A stretch of 64,000 bases of DNA from Ktedonobacter racemifer DSM 44963 (GTDB lineage: Bacteria; Chloroflexota; Ktedonobacteria; Ktedonobacterales; Ktedonobacteraceae): contig NZ_ADVG01000003.1 in NCBI RefSeq assembly GCF_000178855.1, positions 1,178,001 to 1,242,000 on the forward strand, read 5' to 3'. The notes beneath the pieces were generated by a model. The model did not search any database, had not been told where the DNA came from, and was given only the letters and a program-made list of their open reading frames with translations. This document shows positions 34,941 to 43,641 of this stretch, piece after piece; the stretch's first letter is position 1; each line of letters begins with the position of its first letter. The position numbers were made by a program, and so were the translations under genes.

Positions 34941-36548
34941 CTACAGCGCATGAAGCACACGTTGACGAAGCAAAGCAAATCCGGCTCTACCATACATGGT
35001 TCGCTTGATCAGCTTGAGTTTTGTGACATGCCCTTCCACCATTCCATTGTTGATGGACCACGTTAAACCAGCCCTCACTGCAGCTTTGTCTCGCTTTACG
35101 CCACAAGCAAATTGTTGCAGTTCTGGGAGTTCACTGGCAGCGACCTGCTCTAACCAGGCATCTAGCCGGTGTCCTTCTCGCTTATGGACCATCGATAAAA
35201 ACTCCTGAATGAGATGGTATGCTCTCTTGAGCGTCGTGCTGGCTTGGCAAAAGGCTGCGAGATCGCCTTGTTCAATCTCATCAAGCAGGTTTGGGTCACG
35301 GACAAAGAGCCACACGGCTGTATTAGCAGAAAATTTGTGGAGGCGATGCATATTGGCAGATGTTCTTACCTCCGCTTGCTTGAGTGTTTCCAGGTAGCGA
35401 TAGATGCTTCGCTCCGATCCACTGTAGCCTTGTTCCTTCACCTCACGCCAGAGTGTCAGTCCATTGCGTTCTCCAGCTTGCCAGCGTTGGAGGACGTATG
35501 GGGCAAATGGATCGAAAGAACTTTGTCTCTTGCGCCGTTTTTTCGTCTCGGGGAACGTTCCTCGTTTGAGCCAGTCCCGTACCGTTCGTTCTCCCATATC
35601 AAGTTGCTGCGCAATCTGTTTGGGCTTCATCCCTTGCGCTCGCAACTCCACCACCTGCTGATAGCGTGCATATCGCCCTGCTCGTCGGGCCAGTCGCGCT
35701 TTTTCCACATGAGCAGGTTCAAGAGGACGCCATTCCTCGATAGAGATCACGTCCTTGCTCTGTTCTGGCTTTTCTGCTTTGCTGACAGCTACAATCTCTG
35801 CCTGACATCGTGCCAGGAGGAGTTGTGTTGTCTCCGTCAAATTCTTTACCACATGGAAACGATCTGCTACTTGAATGGCCTGGGGAGCGCCTTGAGAAGC
35901 TGCTGATGCGTACTCACTACCACGATCACGACTCACGACCATCAAGTCCGGGTGGTGGCGCATCCAGCGCGCCGATGTCTCCGCTTGCCGATCAGGGAGG
36001 AGATCAATCACCCGATGACTTTCCAGATTTACCAAGATCGTTCCAAACCGGTAGCCGCGTTGAAAGGAAAAATCGTCTATTCCCAGAAAGAGGACTGACC
36101 CGGTAGAGACATCTGGGAGATCCATGATGCGGCGCAAGATCGTTTGGCGAGAAGTCTGAATGCCTAAACGAGCGGCCAATCGAGTGCCGCCTTTGCCACA
36201 GGTTGCCAGCCCAAGAGAAGTGATCTGCTGGCAGAGTCGGATTGTCATTCGTGCCCAGGGTTCCACAAAGGCCGGGAGGCGCTCGGTAAAGACCTTTCGC
36301 TCACAGAGCGGATTGCGGCAGTAGAATTTCCGAACTGTGAGACAAAGTTGGACGCAGCGGCCTCCACAAGGAGCATCACGCAAGCTTCGGCGATAATGGC
36401 ACTTTATGGACGAGGACACTTCACAACAGAGCGGGCAGCACGATGTAGGATGCGTTGAGGTCACCGAGATGATCAAGCTGATCTCGGTGATCTGGATGTG
36501 ATCAAGCAGCATGCCTTCTGGCAGGGAAAGCAATGAGGTCTCTTCCAT
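34941..36548 (-). CDS. ISL3 family transposase
   Basis: 535 residues from ATG 36548 (GAGG 5 bases upstream). The N-terminal zinc-binding part CPLCCEVSSSIKCHYRRSLR and CRNPLCERKVFTERLP is typical of ISL3. The catalytic core follows: LGIDDFSFQRGYRFGTILVN (Asp), VSRDRGSEYA (Asp), NNGMVEGHVTKLKLIKRTMY (Glu). An HTH of the AQGMKPKQIAQQLDMGERTV type sits between the second Asp and the Glu. All catalytic residues are intact. Terminal repeats were not found tight around the gene; the 42-bp arms at 34000 and 36631 are the best candidates for ends. Confidence 0.92.
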   Translation of the reverse strand: MEETSLLSLPEGMLLDHIQITEISLIISVTSTHPTSCCPLCCEVSSSIKCHYRRSLRDAPCGGRCVQLCLTVRKFYCRNPLCERKVFTERLPAFVEPWARMTIRLCQQITSLGLATCGKGGTRLAARLGIQTSRQTILRRIMDLPDVSTGSVLFLGIDDFSFQRGYRFGTILVNLESHRVIDLLPDRQAETSARWMRHHPDLMVVSRDRGSEYASAASQGAPQAIQVADRFHVVKNLTETTQLLLARCQAEIVAVSKAEKPEQSKDVISIEEWRPLEPAHVEKARLARRAGRYARYQQVVELRAQGMKPKQIAQQLDMGERTVRDWLKRGTFPETKKRRKRQSSFDPFAPYVLQRWQAGERNGLTLWREVKEQGYSGSERSIYRYLETLKQAEVRTSANMHRLHKFSANTAVWLFVRDPNLLDEIEQGDLAAFCQASTTLKRAYHLIQEFLSMVHKREGHRLDAWLEQVAASELPELQQFACGVKRDKAAVRAGLTWSINNGMVEGHVTKLKLIKRTMYGRAGFALLRQRVLHAL

Positions 36549-36630
36549 GACAACCTCACATTCGGCGATGGAACACCCTTCTAGTAGGTTCTTCTGGAAA
36601 GGACTATATCATTACGTGTCAAATTTTCGT

Positions 36631-36672
36631 TCTCAACAAGCAAGCACTATGCCCCAAATCCGGTCAAGAGGC
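36631..36672 (-). repeat. 42-bp inverted repeat, right arm
   Basis: Inverse of 34000-34041 (40 of 42). It is followed by a small hairpin ATCCGG/CCGGAT and several TATGCGTCA motifs (36676-36860). Confidence 0.7.
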
Positions 36673-36934
36673 CGGATATGCGTCAAAAGCTGAACTATAC
36701 CGATTTTCGACACGGTTCTCGACTGGCTTGACAAGCCAACTACTGGACAGCTTATGCGTCACTGGCAAGGACAAATCGGTTGTCAAATCACACTAGGTTT
36801 CACACCTGAATCTGGCGGGGATTTGCGTCAATGCGGCGAGAAAATGCGTCACCACCTTGTTTTTGGTCCCAAAGTTGGATATGCTCCAAGCAGAGGTGTT
36901 CAGCACGCCCAGCGAGATTTCCAGGACGGTGGAG

Positions 36935-37873
36935 TCAGTGGGTCGGTTGCTCTAAGGACACGAGCAGACGATTCAGCGTAGGCGTAGTGCGGGGTGAGGT
37001 GCGCAGCCGCTCCATAATCTCCTGCGCCATCTGATTGTATTCCCCAATATCGTCCCCGAGATGCGGGTCGATTCCCAGCGTAGAAAGACGTGAGCGTAAC
37101 AGTGCTTGCATCAAGGTGACTGTGAACCAGCGCGGGAGCCAGAGAAAGAGCAGTGTCAGACTGAAAGGCGTCAGAGGCGTGCCCAGTGCCCGCAGTGCCA
37201 GCAATCCTTCGCGAATGGCCTGAACAAGCTGCGCAACATTGTGGCGCGACCGCGCAAGCAGCGCACTCTTTTTCCCCGCCATTATTGTGGCTGAGATGAT
37301 ACCTATATCCGTGATCGCGTGAGTCTGCAACCATGTTTGCATATCGGGACTCAGCCTGGCCGTGAAGCCTGCCTGTTTGAAAATCGCCGCGAGCTGGCGC
37401 AGGCGCGGCGTCACCCGGCCATCCACTTCCCCCAGCATCGTCGGCATCTGACGAAGGGTGATATAGTGTACGACATCTTCTTTGCGCACACCACCGATGG
37501 CCGGAAAACCGAGCACAATGCGCTGTGGATCAAGCAGCGCGAATTGCTGCATACCAACTGGATTACTGAGCAGGAACAGCAGCGTGGAAACCTGGCGATT
37601 GGCAGCCAGGATTGGCAGGACAGCGTGAAGCTGGTCAAATCGTACTGTCACCAGGACAACATCATAGCTATCAGTTGGAGCGAGCCGCTCAACGATGGAA
37701 ACCTGGGTTGTCGTTTTTCGCCCGTTTGCAGCATTCTCAAGTTGAATACCATGCGTGCGCAGTGATACCGCCCGCTGGCCTCGCGCCAGCAGCGATACAC
37801 GGTGTCCCGCCTCCTGAAGCCTGGCCGCGTAGACGCTGCCAATCACTCCTGCCCCATAGACAAGTATATTCAT
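36935..37873 (-). CDS. Ketopantoate reductase family (ApbA/PanE-like) protein
   Basis: 312 residues, ATG 37873 after a purine-rich stretch. The N-terminal Rossmann fold begins MNILVYGAGVIGSVYAARLQ (GxGxxG at residues 7-12), with LLARGQRAVSLRTHGIQLEN binding the NADPH 2'-phosphate region. The middle YDVVLVTVRFDQLHAVLP and the C-terminal helical domain (TAIMAGKKSALL-like segment and LGDDIGEYNQM) match the family but the end is diverged, so the substrate may be another 2-oxo acid. It is divergent from a TetR gene that probably controls it. Confidence 0.85.
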   Translation of the reverse strand: MNILVYGAGVIGSVYAARLQEAGHRVSLLARGQRAVSLRTHGIQLENAANGRKTTTQVSIVERLAPTDSYDVVLVTVRFDQLHAVLPILAANRQVSTLLFLLSNPVGMQQFALLDPQRIVLGFPAIGGVRKEDVVHYITLRQMPTMLGEVDGRVTPRLRQLAAIFKQAGFTARLSPDMQTWLQTHAITDIGIISATIMAGKKSALLARSRHNVAQLVQAIREGLLALRALGTPLTPFSLTLLFLWLPRWFTVTLMQALLRSRLSTLGIDPHLGDDIGEYNQMAQEIMERLRTSPRTTPTLNRLLVSLEQPTH

Positions 37874-38003
37874 CTTTCTTTTTCTCTCTCTTTCTTTTTT
37901 TTGCCTGAGTCAGTTCCATAAAAACGGCGCGTTGGCTACGCGTCGTTGCAAAGCAAGCGTAACCGATGGTACAATGAGCGTCAATCAGCAAAGGAACAGA
38001 GCG

Positions 38004-38019
38004 TGTTGCCTATGCAACA
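38004..38019. promoter_or_regulatory. Small palindrome in the reductase/TetR divergent promoter region
   Basis: TGTTGC-CTAT-GCAACA, 15 bases before the tetR start. It is a plausible TetR operator controlling both divergent genes. Confidence 0.45.
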
Positions 38020-38034
38020 TGGGAGAGGAAAGTG

Positions 38035-38655
38035 ATGCAAAAGCTCGCTGGCGTTGAAGATCTACGGGTTCGTCGCACACGCAAGTTGCTACAGCAAGCA
38101 TTAATCGAAGGCTCGCTGAAGAAGGGGTTTGCAGCCCTCACTGTGCGCGATATTACCGAGTATGCCATGGTGAACCGCTCGACATTTTATCGCCATTACC
38201 TTGATAAATACGATCTGCTCGAACACCATATACAAGAACTCTACGAAGCGTTGGGAGTGGATGGAGAGATCGCAGGGAAGGACTGTTCTGCAAGACTCAT
38301 TGAGCTGCTCACGCAGATTCAGCAGTTTTCCGACTTTTACCGCGTGGTGCTGGGTGCGCAGGCAGACACCTTTTTGAGTCAGCACTTTTGCCAGCAGACG
38401 CAACAGCGTTTTCTTGCTCATTTTCAGCAGACGTTCCCCGCAGCCGCGACTGATCCTGGTGCGCCGCCGCTGGAATTGAAGTTTACCACTGTTGGCTCGG
38501 CTGTATGTGGTGCGCTCACCTGGTGGCTGGAGCAGGAACAACCCTCTACGCCTGAACAGTTTGCTCTCTGGCTGCAACAACTCATTTCTGGTATCCTGGT
38601 GCAGTATCCTCAGAGTGGATCGAAAAATGCGAGCGTCTCAGCTCGTGCTCGCTAA
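38035..38655 (+). CDS. TetR/AcrR family regulator
   Basis: 206 residues from ATG 38035 (GAGGA upstream; a GTG one codon earlier is possible). The N-terminal HTH is complete: RRTRKLLQQALIEGSLKKGF, then LTVRDITEYAMVNRSTFYRHYLDKYDLLEHH. The C-terminal part (FSDFYRVVLGAQADTFLSQH onward) is the ligand domain with the TetR_C_7-like style. It lies divergent from the ketopantoate reductase-like gene with 161 bases between, so it probably regulates that gene and itself. Confidence 0.88.
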   Translation: MQKLAGVEDLRVRRTRKLLQQALIEGSLKKGFAALTVRDITEYAMVNRSTFYRHYLDKYDLLEHHIQELYEALGVDGEIAGKDCSARLIELLTQIQQFSDFYRVVLGAQADTFLSQHFCQQTQQRFLAHFQQTFPAAATDPGAPPLELKFTTVGSAVCGALTWWLEQEQPSTPEQFALWLQQLISGILVQYPQSGSKNASVSARAR

Positions 38656-38822
38656 GCATACCGTATGGACCCTGAGAGGTCAGGCATTACTGCAGGCCCC
38701 TCATTCAAGTCGAAAAAGAAGCTCCTTTGTTTGTAAGTCCTGTCTCTCGGCTGTGCTCTTCTTAGAAAAGCTGCAGTATCTTGCGTGGCTCTAGTAGCCG
38801 TGCGAGATATTTTTACTGTCGT

Positions 38823-39033
38823 TTGACACATATCCTCGCTATTTTCTTCTTCCGACGCATATCTCCCCGTTTCGGCGGATTTATGTGTCAAACGACAATG
38901 TGCGTTCCAACGTAAGCGCGAAAAAATCAAAAATTCTATCGTAACCGCGAAAAAAAGCACGAGGTCCTGCTCAGACTCTCTACTGTAAGCGCGAAATAGC
39001 TGCACTGCCTTTGTAGAGGAAGGCCCAGAATAG
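38823..39033. other. Intergenic repeats: TATGYGTCAAA motifs and three GTAASCGCGAAA units
   Basis: TTTGACACATATCC, CCGACGCATATCTCC and TTTATGTGTCAAACG (38823-38896) form an inverted array. GTAAGCGCGAAA, GTAACCGCGAAA and GTAAGCGCGAAA follow at about 38916, 38941 and 38978. The latter stretch matches, inverted, the region at 39990-40050 and is the outer part of the arms around the ClbS-like gene. Confidence 0.5.
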
Positions 39034-39121
39034 ATAGTGTTGGCGAAATCATATATTGAGCTTGCTATGAAAAACAAAGTATTCCTGATTTGAGCTTGGG
39101 AAACTAATTCGCCAACACTAT
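39034..39121. repeat. 88-bp MITE, copy 3 (inverted)
   Basis: Ends ATAGTGTTGGCGAA/TTCGCCAACACTAT, exactly 88 bp like copies 1 and 2 and of the same internal pattern on the minus strand. Flanked by CAGAATAG and CAGGATAC (6 of 8). It interrupts the left inverted arm; the right arm keeps the uninterrupted site CCCAGGATACG. Confidence 0.82.
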
Positions 39122-39122
39122 C

Positions 39123-39182
39123 AGGATACGTGTAAAAATCGCTCATAGTGATAAGCTCTTACATGTGTCCTGGGCTTACCTC
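39123..39182 (+). repeat. 60-bp inverted repeat, left inner arm
   Basis: About 90 percent identical to the inverse of 39840-39899. With the outer parts the arms are near 200 bases each and bracket the ClbS-like gene. Confidence 0.75.
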
Positions 39183-39228
39183 ACATATATCAGTATTTCG
39201 TAAAGGAGATACATACTAGAAGCGCACT

Positions 39229-39705
39229 ATGCCATCAGAGCAGCACTTTAGCCGCCAGGAACTCTTAGCGGCTCTTGAGCAGGGCTGGAAGCACTACCTT
39301 CCACAGGTTACCAAACTTTCAGAAGAAGAACAAATGCGTTTTGCACAAGAACAAGGCTACCCCCGTGTTCAGGATCTGCTCGTACATATCTTCACTTGGT
39401 GGGAACGCTCCATGCAGCGAACATCCTGGCTTTTGAGCAATCCACCGCTTCCACCAGCTCAAGATCACCCCCTCTTTGGCAAAAGCATCGACGAATGGAA
39501 TGCTGAAGCCATCGCCCATTACCAACATTGGACTCAGGCTGATGTTGAAGCAAAATTCGCGACAACATTAGAGACCTTGGAAAGCTTTTTGAAAGATCTG
39601 CCAGAGACAGCCCTTGACCAGGAACGTATTCAGTTTTGGATGTGCGTCGAAACTATGGACCACTACGAGGAACATCGCCCGCCAAACGAGCTACTTCCCA
39701 TGTGA
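39229..39705 (+). CDS. ClbS/DfsB-like (DinB-fold) protein
   Basis: 158 residues. The pattern SRQELLAALEQGWKHYLPQV, VQDLLVHIFTWWERSMQRTS and the end WMCVETMDHYEEHRPP(NE) fits the four-helix DUF1706/ClbS-DfsB group, whose founding member ClbS protects against colibactin by hydrolysing its warhead. The His in LVHIFTWWE and DHYEEH could be metal or active-site residues. Role here is unknown; resistance to a genotoxin is only a family-based guess. Start ATG 39229 lacks a close ribosome-binding site (AAAGGAG lies 20 bases upstream). It is alone between long inverted repeats. Confidence 0.75.
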   Translation: MPSEQHFSRQELLAALEQGWKHYLPQVTKLSEEEQMRFAQEQGYPRVQDLLVHIFTWWERSMQRTSWLLSNPPLPPAQDHPLFGKSIDEWNAEAIAHYQHWTQADVEAKFATTLETLESFLKDLPETALDQERIQFWMCVETMDHYEEHRPPNELLPM

Positions 39706-39839
39706 GTATGGAAGGCAATAGGCTGAGCATTGAACTCCTTCGGGTACCGTTTGATATCGAAGGATTGCTTGAGTCCCATTTCCAAGAGGATATGCCACAT
39801 GCACAAGGGTTAGCAAACTTGTGGAGTAAAGCCTTAAAG

Positions 39840-39899
39840 GAGGTAAGCCCAGGATGCATGTAAGAATTTATCACTATGAGCGATTTTTACACGTATCCT
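39840..39899 (-). repeat. 60-bp inverted repeat, right inner arm
   Basis: Partner of 39123-39182. Similarity continues outward (CCTGGGCCTTCCTCTTGTAG and CTTTTTTTCGCGGTTACG at about 40022-40040) to the left arm. Confidence 0.75.
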
Positions 39900-40179
39900 G
39901 GGCCTTCCTCTTGTAGGCTCGGTCATTGGTTTGAAGAGGCCACTTTTTCTCTCTATTCTTCGTCTCGCGGCGCTCGGTTGCTCTGGCAGAAGGCGCTTTT
40001 ATCGGGCTCTAGCAACTCTGCTTTTTTTCGCGGTTACGTTGGAATTTTTCACGATCTCAATCGGGAAAGTGACCCTCTCTAAGCTCATTTCATTTCGTGC
40101 TTAGTCTGGAACTTACATTACACATTAAGCCCTTTTACAGGGCTTCTTAGAGATTTCTCTCGTGAAATTGCTTACTTCA

Positions 40180-40201
40180 TGATGGTTTCAAGAAACCATC
40201 A
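40180..40201. promoter_or_regulatory. Third copy of the ATGGTTTCNNGAAACCAT palindrome
   Basis: TGATGGTTTC-AA-GAAACCATCA in an otherwise empty region; it shares the 18-bp core with 18462-18481 and 27460-27477. Confidence 0.5.
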
Positions 40202-40341
40202 GAGGCTGTGAAATTCGAGTTTATAGTTGGATGTGCGTGTAAAGCCTTATGATCTGGTTGGGGCAATCCATATTCTGTTAGCTTGCCTACTTGCAAGCGT
40301 ATGGGGAGACGTAGCAGCTGCATCTGCCATGGGAAAAGTAC

Positions 40342-40570
40342 CTAGCTTGGAGGTGTGAGCTGGTCGAGCGGTTTGCCGAGAATGTATTTGGGCAAAATAG
40401 GGAAGGATGGCCCTGGCCAACGTGGATCCCAATGATGCTCGTTCGCGACTAGGAGCGCACGATAACGTGCCTTTTCACCATTTTCGAGCGTGATTTCACA
40501 GCCTGCATTTGCCAGGGGATGGCGTCTACGACTTTGCTATTGAAGTGAATTTTGTCGCGAAGGGCCATTA
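40342..40570 (-). pseudogene. Flavin-containing monooxygenase remnant
   Basis: One minus-strand frame reads CEITLENGEKARYRALLVAN, then HHWDPRWPGPSFP, followed directly by ILPKYILGKPLDQLTPPS and a stop at 40342. The first part is the middle, and the last part a later segment, of FMO-type enzymes, so a large internal deletion is implied. Upstream of CEITL the frame is broken near 40520-40570. Confidence 0.55.
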
Positions 40571-40618
40571 ATATATACCAAATTACAATGCTGGGCTGCC
40601 CCGTAAAGGATGCGCTGA

Positions 40619-41203
40619 TTATAGTACGATAAAGGTGAAGCCTTGTTGTTGCAGTTCGCTGATGATGAGTGCGAGTGCTTGTACTGTTTCTGCACGATTC
40701 CCTCCTCCATCGTGCATCAAGATAATGTCGCCCCCTTTTATCTTAGTGAGAACTGTTTTTACAATCTGATCTACGCCTGGTTGTTGCCAGTCCTGTGTAT
40801 CAATAGACCAGAGTATTTGGGTAAGGCCAAGCTCTCTCGCAATATTATTGACATTTTCGTTTTTCGAGCCGTAGGGAGGCCGAAAAAGCTCTGGCGTAAT
40901 TCCTGTGGCTTGCTTTATCTCTATAGAGGTGGATTGTATTTGTTCGCGAACAATATCAGGAGGAAGCACTGTGAGGTTCACATGGCTCCAGGAATGATTC
41001 TCTACGGCGTTGCTTTGCTGGCTCTCCTGTAGTGCTAAATCTGGGTAAGCTTGGACTTGCTCTCCAACACAGAAAAAGGTGGCATGTACTCCATAATGCG
41101 CGAGTATATTGAGCACGAGGGGCGTATAGGTTGGATCTGGCCCATCATCAAATGTTAACGCAATTGAGCTAGAAACACCCCTGTGTGCTATAGTTTGAGC
41201 GAG
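40619..41203 (-). pseudogene. Polysaccharide deacetylase (NodB) remnant, start lost at the IS607 side
   Basis: The frame keeps SIALTFDDGPDPTYTPL (metal Asp pair), ATFFCVGEQVQAYPD, ENHSWSHVNL (metal His pair), RPPYGSKN and IILMHDGGGNRAETV, then stops early after FTFIVL. Upstream it is open to a TAG at 41204-41206 with no start codon, where IS607 copy 2 begins. The leader or membrane anchor has therefore been lost. The intact relative at 59830 shows the missing N-terminus. Confidence 0.75.
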
Positions 41204-41283
41204 CTAATAGTGAAGAAAGTAAAAAGTGAGGGTTAAAAATATTTTAGAGTACATTGACTAATATGGATATTTCATGGTAATCT

Positions 41284-41886
41284 ATGGACATGAAGTTAAG
41301 TCAGTATGCCAAAAAAGCTGGAGTCACCTATAAAACCGCCTGGCGGTGGTATAAAGCCGGGACGCTCGATGCCTACCAAACGCCCACAGGGACGGTGATC
41401 GTGCGCGATCCGGTGGCGGAGAAGCCAGAGACGGGGCGCATCGCCTTGTATGCGCGAGTGTCCTCTGCTGATCAAAAAAGCGATCTCGCGCGCCAGGTGC
41501 AACGCCTGCGCGACTACGCGGCGGCCCGTGGCTACCCAGTGGCCAAAGAAGTCGTCGAAATTGCATCGGGCCTCAACGACAACCGCCCGAAATTCCTCAA
41601 GCTGCTGGCCGACCCAAGTATTGGCACCATTCTTGTCGAACACCGCGATCGTGGCACCCGTTTTGGGTGGAGGTATCTCACAACGCTGCTCGAAGCCCAG
41701 GGACGCCGCATCGAAGCCATCTTTCCCCATGAGGCGCAAGACGATCTCGTCGATGACTTTGTTAGCCTCATTACCAGTATGGCGGCCCGGATGTACGGCA
41801 GGCGCGGCTCTCGGCACAGAGCCGAACGAATCAAGCAGTGCGTGGAATCTCTCATGAAAGAGGAGCGGACCGAGGAGTGCGTTTGA
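41284..41886 (+). CDS. tnpA: IS607-type serine recombinase (TnpA)
   Basis: 200 residues: MerR-like HTH (KLSQYAKKAGVTYKTAWRWY), nucleophile region LYARVSSADQKSDLARQVQR, then GLNDNRPKFLKLLADPSIG and VEHRDRGTRFGWRYLTTLL. About half of the residues agree with the copy at 9105, so they are relatives and not recent duplicates. Catalytic Ser, Arg and the C-terminal region are intact, so it could act in trans. Start ATG 41284 or 41290. tnpB follows after 35 bases. Confidence 0.9.
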   Translation: MDMKLSQYAKKAGVTYKTAWRWYKAGTLDAYQTPTGTVIVRDPVAEKPETGRIALYARVSSADQKSDLARQVQRLRDYAAARGYPVAKEVVEIASGLNDNRPKFLKLLADPSIGTILVEHRDRGTRFGWRYLTTLLEAQGRRIEAIFPHEAQDDLVDDFVSLITSMAARMYGRRGSRHRAERIKQCVESLMKEERTEECV

Positions 41887-41921
41887 TGAGGCGTTCTTAA
41901 GATGCAGGCAGGACCGGATCG

Positions 41922-43329
41922 ATGCTAATTACACGCGGCTATCGCACGCAATTAGATCTCAATCACCAACAAATCACCCTCTGCAAACAGCATGCAGGCG
42001 CAGCGCGCTGGTCCTGGAATTGGGGGCTCAGACGCAAGCAAGAGGTCTATCAACAGGAGAAACGCTGGATCAGTGCGATGGAACTGCACCGGGAACTGAA
42101 CACGCTCAAGCAAACCGAGATTCCCTGGATGTACGAGGTGTCAAAAGCCGCGCCGCAGGAGGCGTTACGCGATCTGGATCAAGCCTACAGGAACTTTTTC
42201 CGCCGCTGTGACCTCAAGAAAGAAGGCAAGTGGAGGGGCAAGCCGGGGTTCCCCAAGCCGAAGACCAAACGGAAAGGAGTGGGCAGTTTCCGGCTGACAG
42301 GCAGCATTCATATTTACGAGCAAGCCATTGAACTGCCGCGCTTCGGACGGCTGCGCCTGCACGAGTGTGGCTATTTGCCTACCGGCGGCGTCGCTGTGCT
42401 CTCGGCCACGGTCAGTGAAAAGGCAGGGCGCTGGTTTGTCTCGGTGCAGGTGCCTGATCCCCCACAGGCAGCTGGTCCGCCGATCGGCGTAGATACCGGG
42501 ATCAAAACCCTGGCCCAATGCTCCGATGGGCGTGCCATTGCCAACCCCAAAGCCCTCAAATCCGAACTCAAGCGGATCAAGCGGCTGCATCGCTGGCTCT
42601 CGCGGAAACAGAAAGGGAGCAAGAACCGCGCCAAAGCCCGTCAAAAAGTAGCGCGCAAGTATGCCCGCGTCGCTTATGTGCGCGAGGATGCCCTCCACAA
42701 AGGCACAAGCCAGCTCACCCGCGCCCAACATCCTCCAGAAGAACGTGAAATCCGCAAAGCTGAGATTGCTGCTACGTTGCCAGAGCCGAAAGCCAAGGTG
42801 AAGCCAAAGCGTGGCAAGCGATCAAAAAAGGAGTCGCCCCCAGAGCCCCTGCCGAAAACCATTGCGAACAAGGTCAAAGCCAAGCAGATGAAAAAACTGC
42901 TGCGCCAGGCTTGCATCTTGGATGCCCAGAGGCGTCCTGCCGTGGTCGTGCTTGAAGATCTCCATGTGGCAGGGATGCGCACAGAACCACAAGCTGGCTC
43001 TGGCAATCAGCGATGTCGGATTAGGCGAGTTCAAGCGGCAAATGGGCTACAAAACGTTCTGGCAAGGAGAAAACCTGCTGTGGGCAGATCGCTGGTTTGC
43101 TTCCACCAAACTGTGCTCTGGCTGCAACCATATCAAAGAAGAGATAGACCTTTCAGAGCGCATCTATGTCTGCGAGCATCCGGCCTGTGGGCTGGTGATC
43201 GATCGTGACCTCAATGCCGCGCTGAACCTGGCAGCGCTGGCGATCTTGTATCTGAGCGGCCAGCCAGGTCCCTACCGGGAGTTCCTCGGGAAGGGTGAAA
43301 CGCCTGTCGGAGAGGGTAGCGCTGGCTGA
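41922..43329 (+). pseudogene. tnpB: TnpB with a one-base frameshift before its C-terminal RuvC/zinc part
   Basis: ATG 41922 gives an intact N-terminal two thirds, with Asp191 in IGVDTGIKTLAQCSDG and VVLEDLHVAGM (Glu). At about 42980 one extra base moves the frame; the next frame continues NHKLALAISDVGLGEFKRQM, the ribbon CSGC...CEHPAC and the third Asp in VIDRDLNAALNLA, ending at 43329. Without correction the protein ends at 43208 with an unrelated tail lacking zinc and the last Asp. It carries an unusual insertion (PKAKVKPKRGKRSKKESPPE) before the Glu motif. Confidence 0.88.
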
Positions 43330-43641
43330 TCCGTCGTGAGATGGTTCAGTGAAACTGCCCTCGGTGAAGCAGGAACCGATCCGGGTGAATGTGGCTTGTC
43401 CATATTTGTCCAAGTGTCGGAGAACGGTAGTTTATATTGCTATGAGCAATGTGTGCTTGGAAGGCAATGGCTTGAGCCTGTATTGTACCAGGCAGCAAGC
43501 TTAGCACAAAGAGCCAGCACAATAGACCCCAGTGTATATCGCGAGCGCCTTGTTGCATCTTTATACCAGACTTTCTTACCGATACATGCTGCTTTTTTCT
43601 TATAGTTTAATCCTGGAGAACAAGAGAAGGGAAAATCACCT
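43330..43641. other. IS607 copy 2 right-end region, no gene
   Basis: Contains CCCTCGGTGAAGCAGGAAC and GTGTCGGAG, likely omega-RNA/right-end sequence, then 150 bases without recognisable features before the methyltransferase. An 89-codon open frame here shows no coding character. Confidence 0.5.

Larger units (their letters stand above)
41210..43430 (+). mobile_element. IS607-family element, copy 2 (tnpB frameshifted)
   Basis: tnpA and tnpB in the usual order, followed by a tail with GAAGCAGGAAC, a frequent element of TnpB right ends. It has entered at or near the 5' end of the deacetylase gene. Ends are estimates. Confidence 0.75.

Noticed and set aside
38652-39146. 164-codon minus-strand open frame
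   Set aside because: It crosses MITE copy 3, the inverted arm and the GTAASCGCGAAA repeats; no family resemblance, no start site.
43336-43605. 89-codon open frame after tnpB copy 2
   Set aside because: Lies in the IS607 right-end/omega-RNA region and has no protein-like features.
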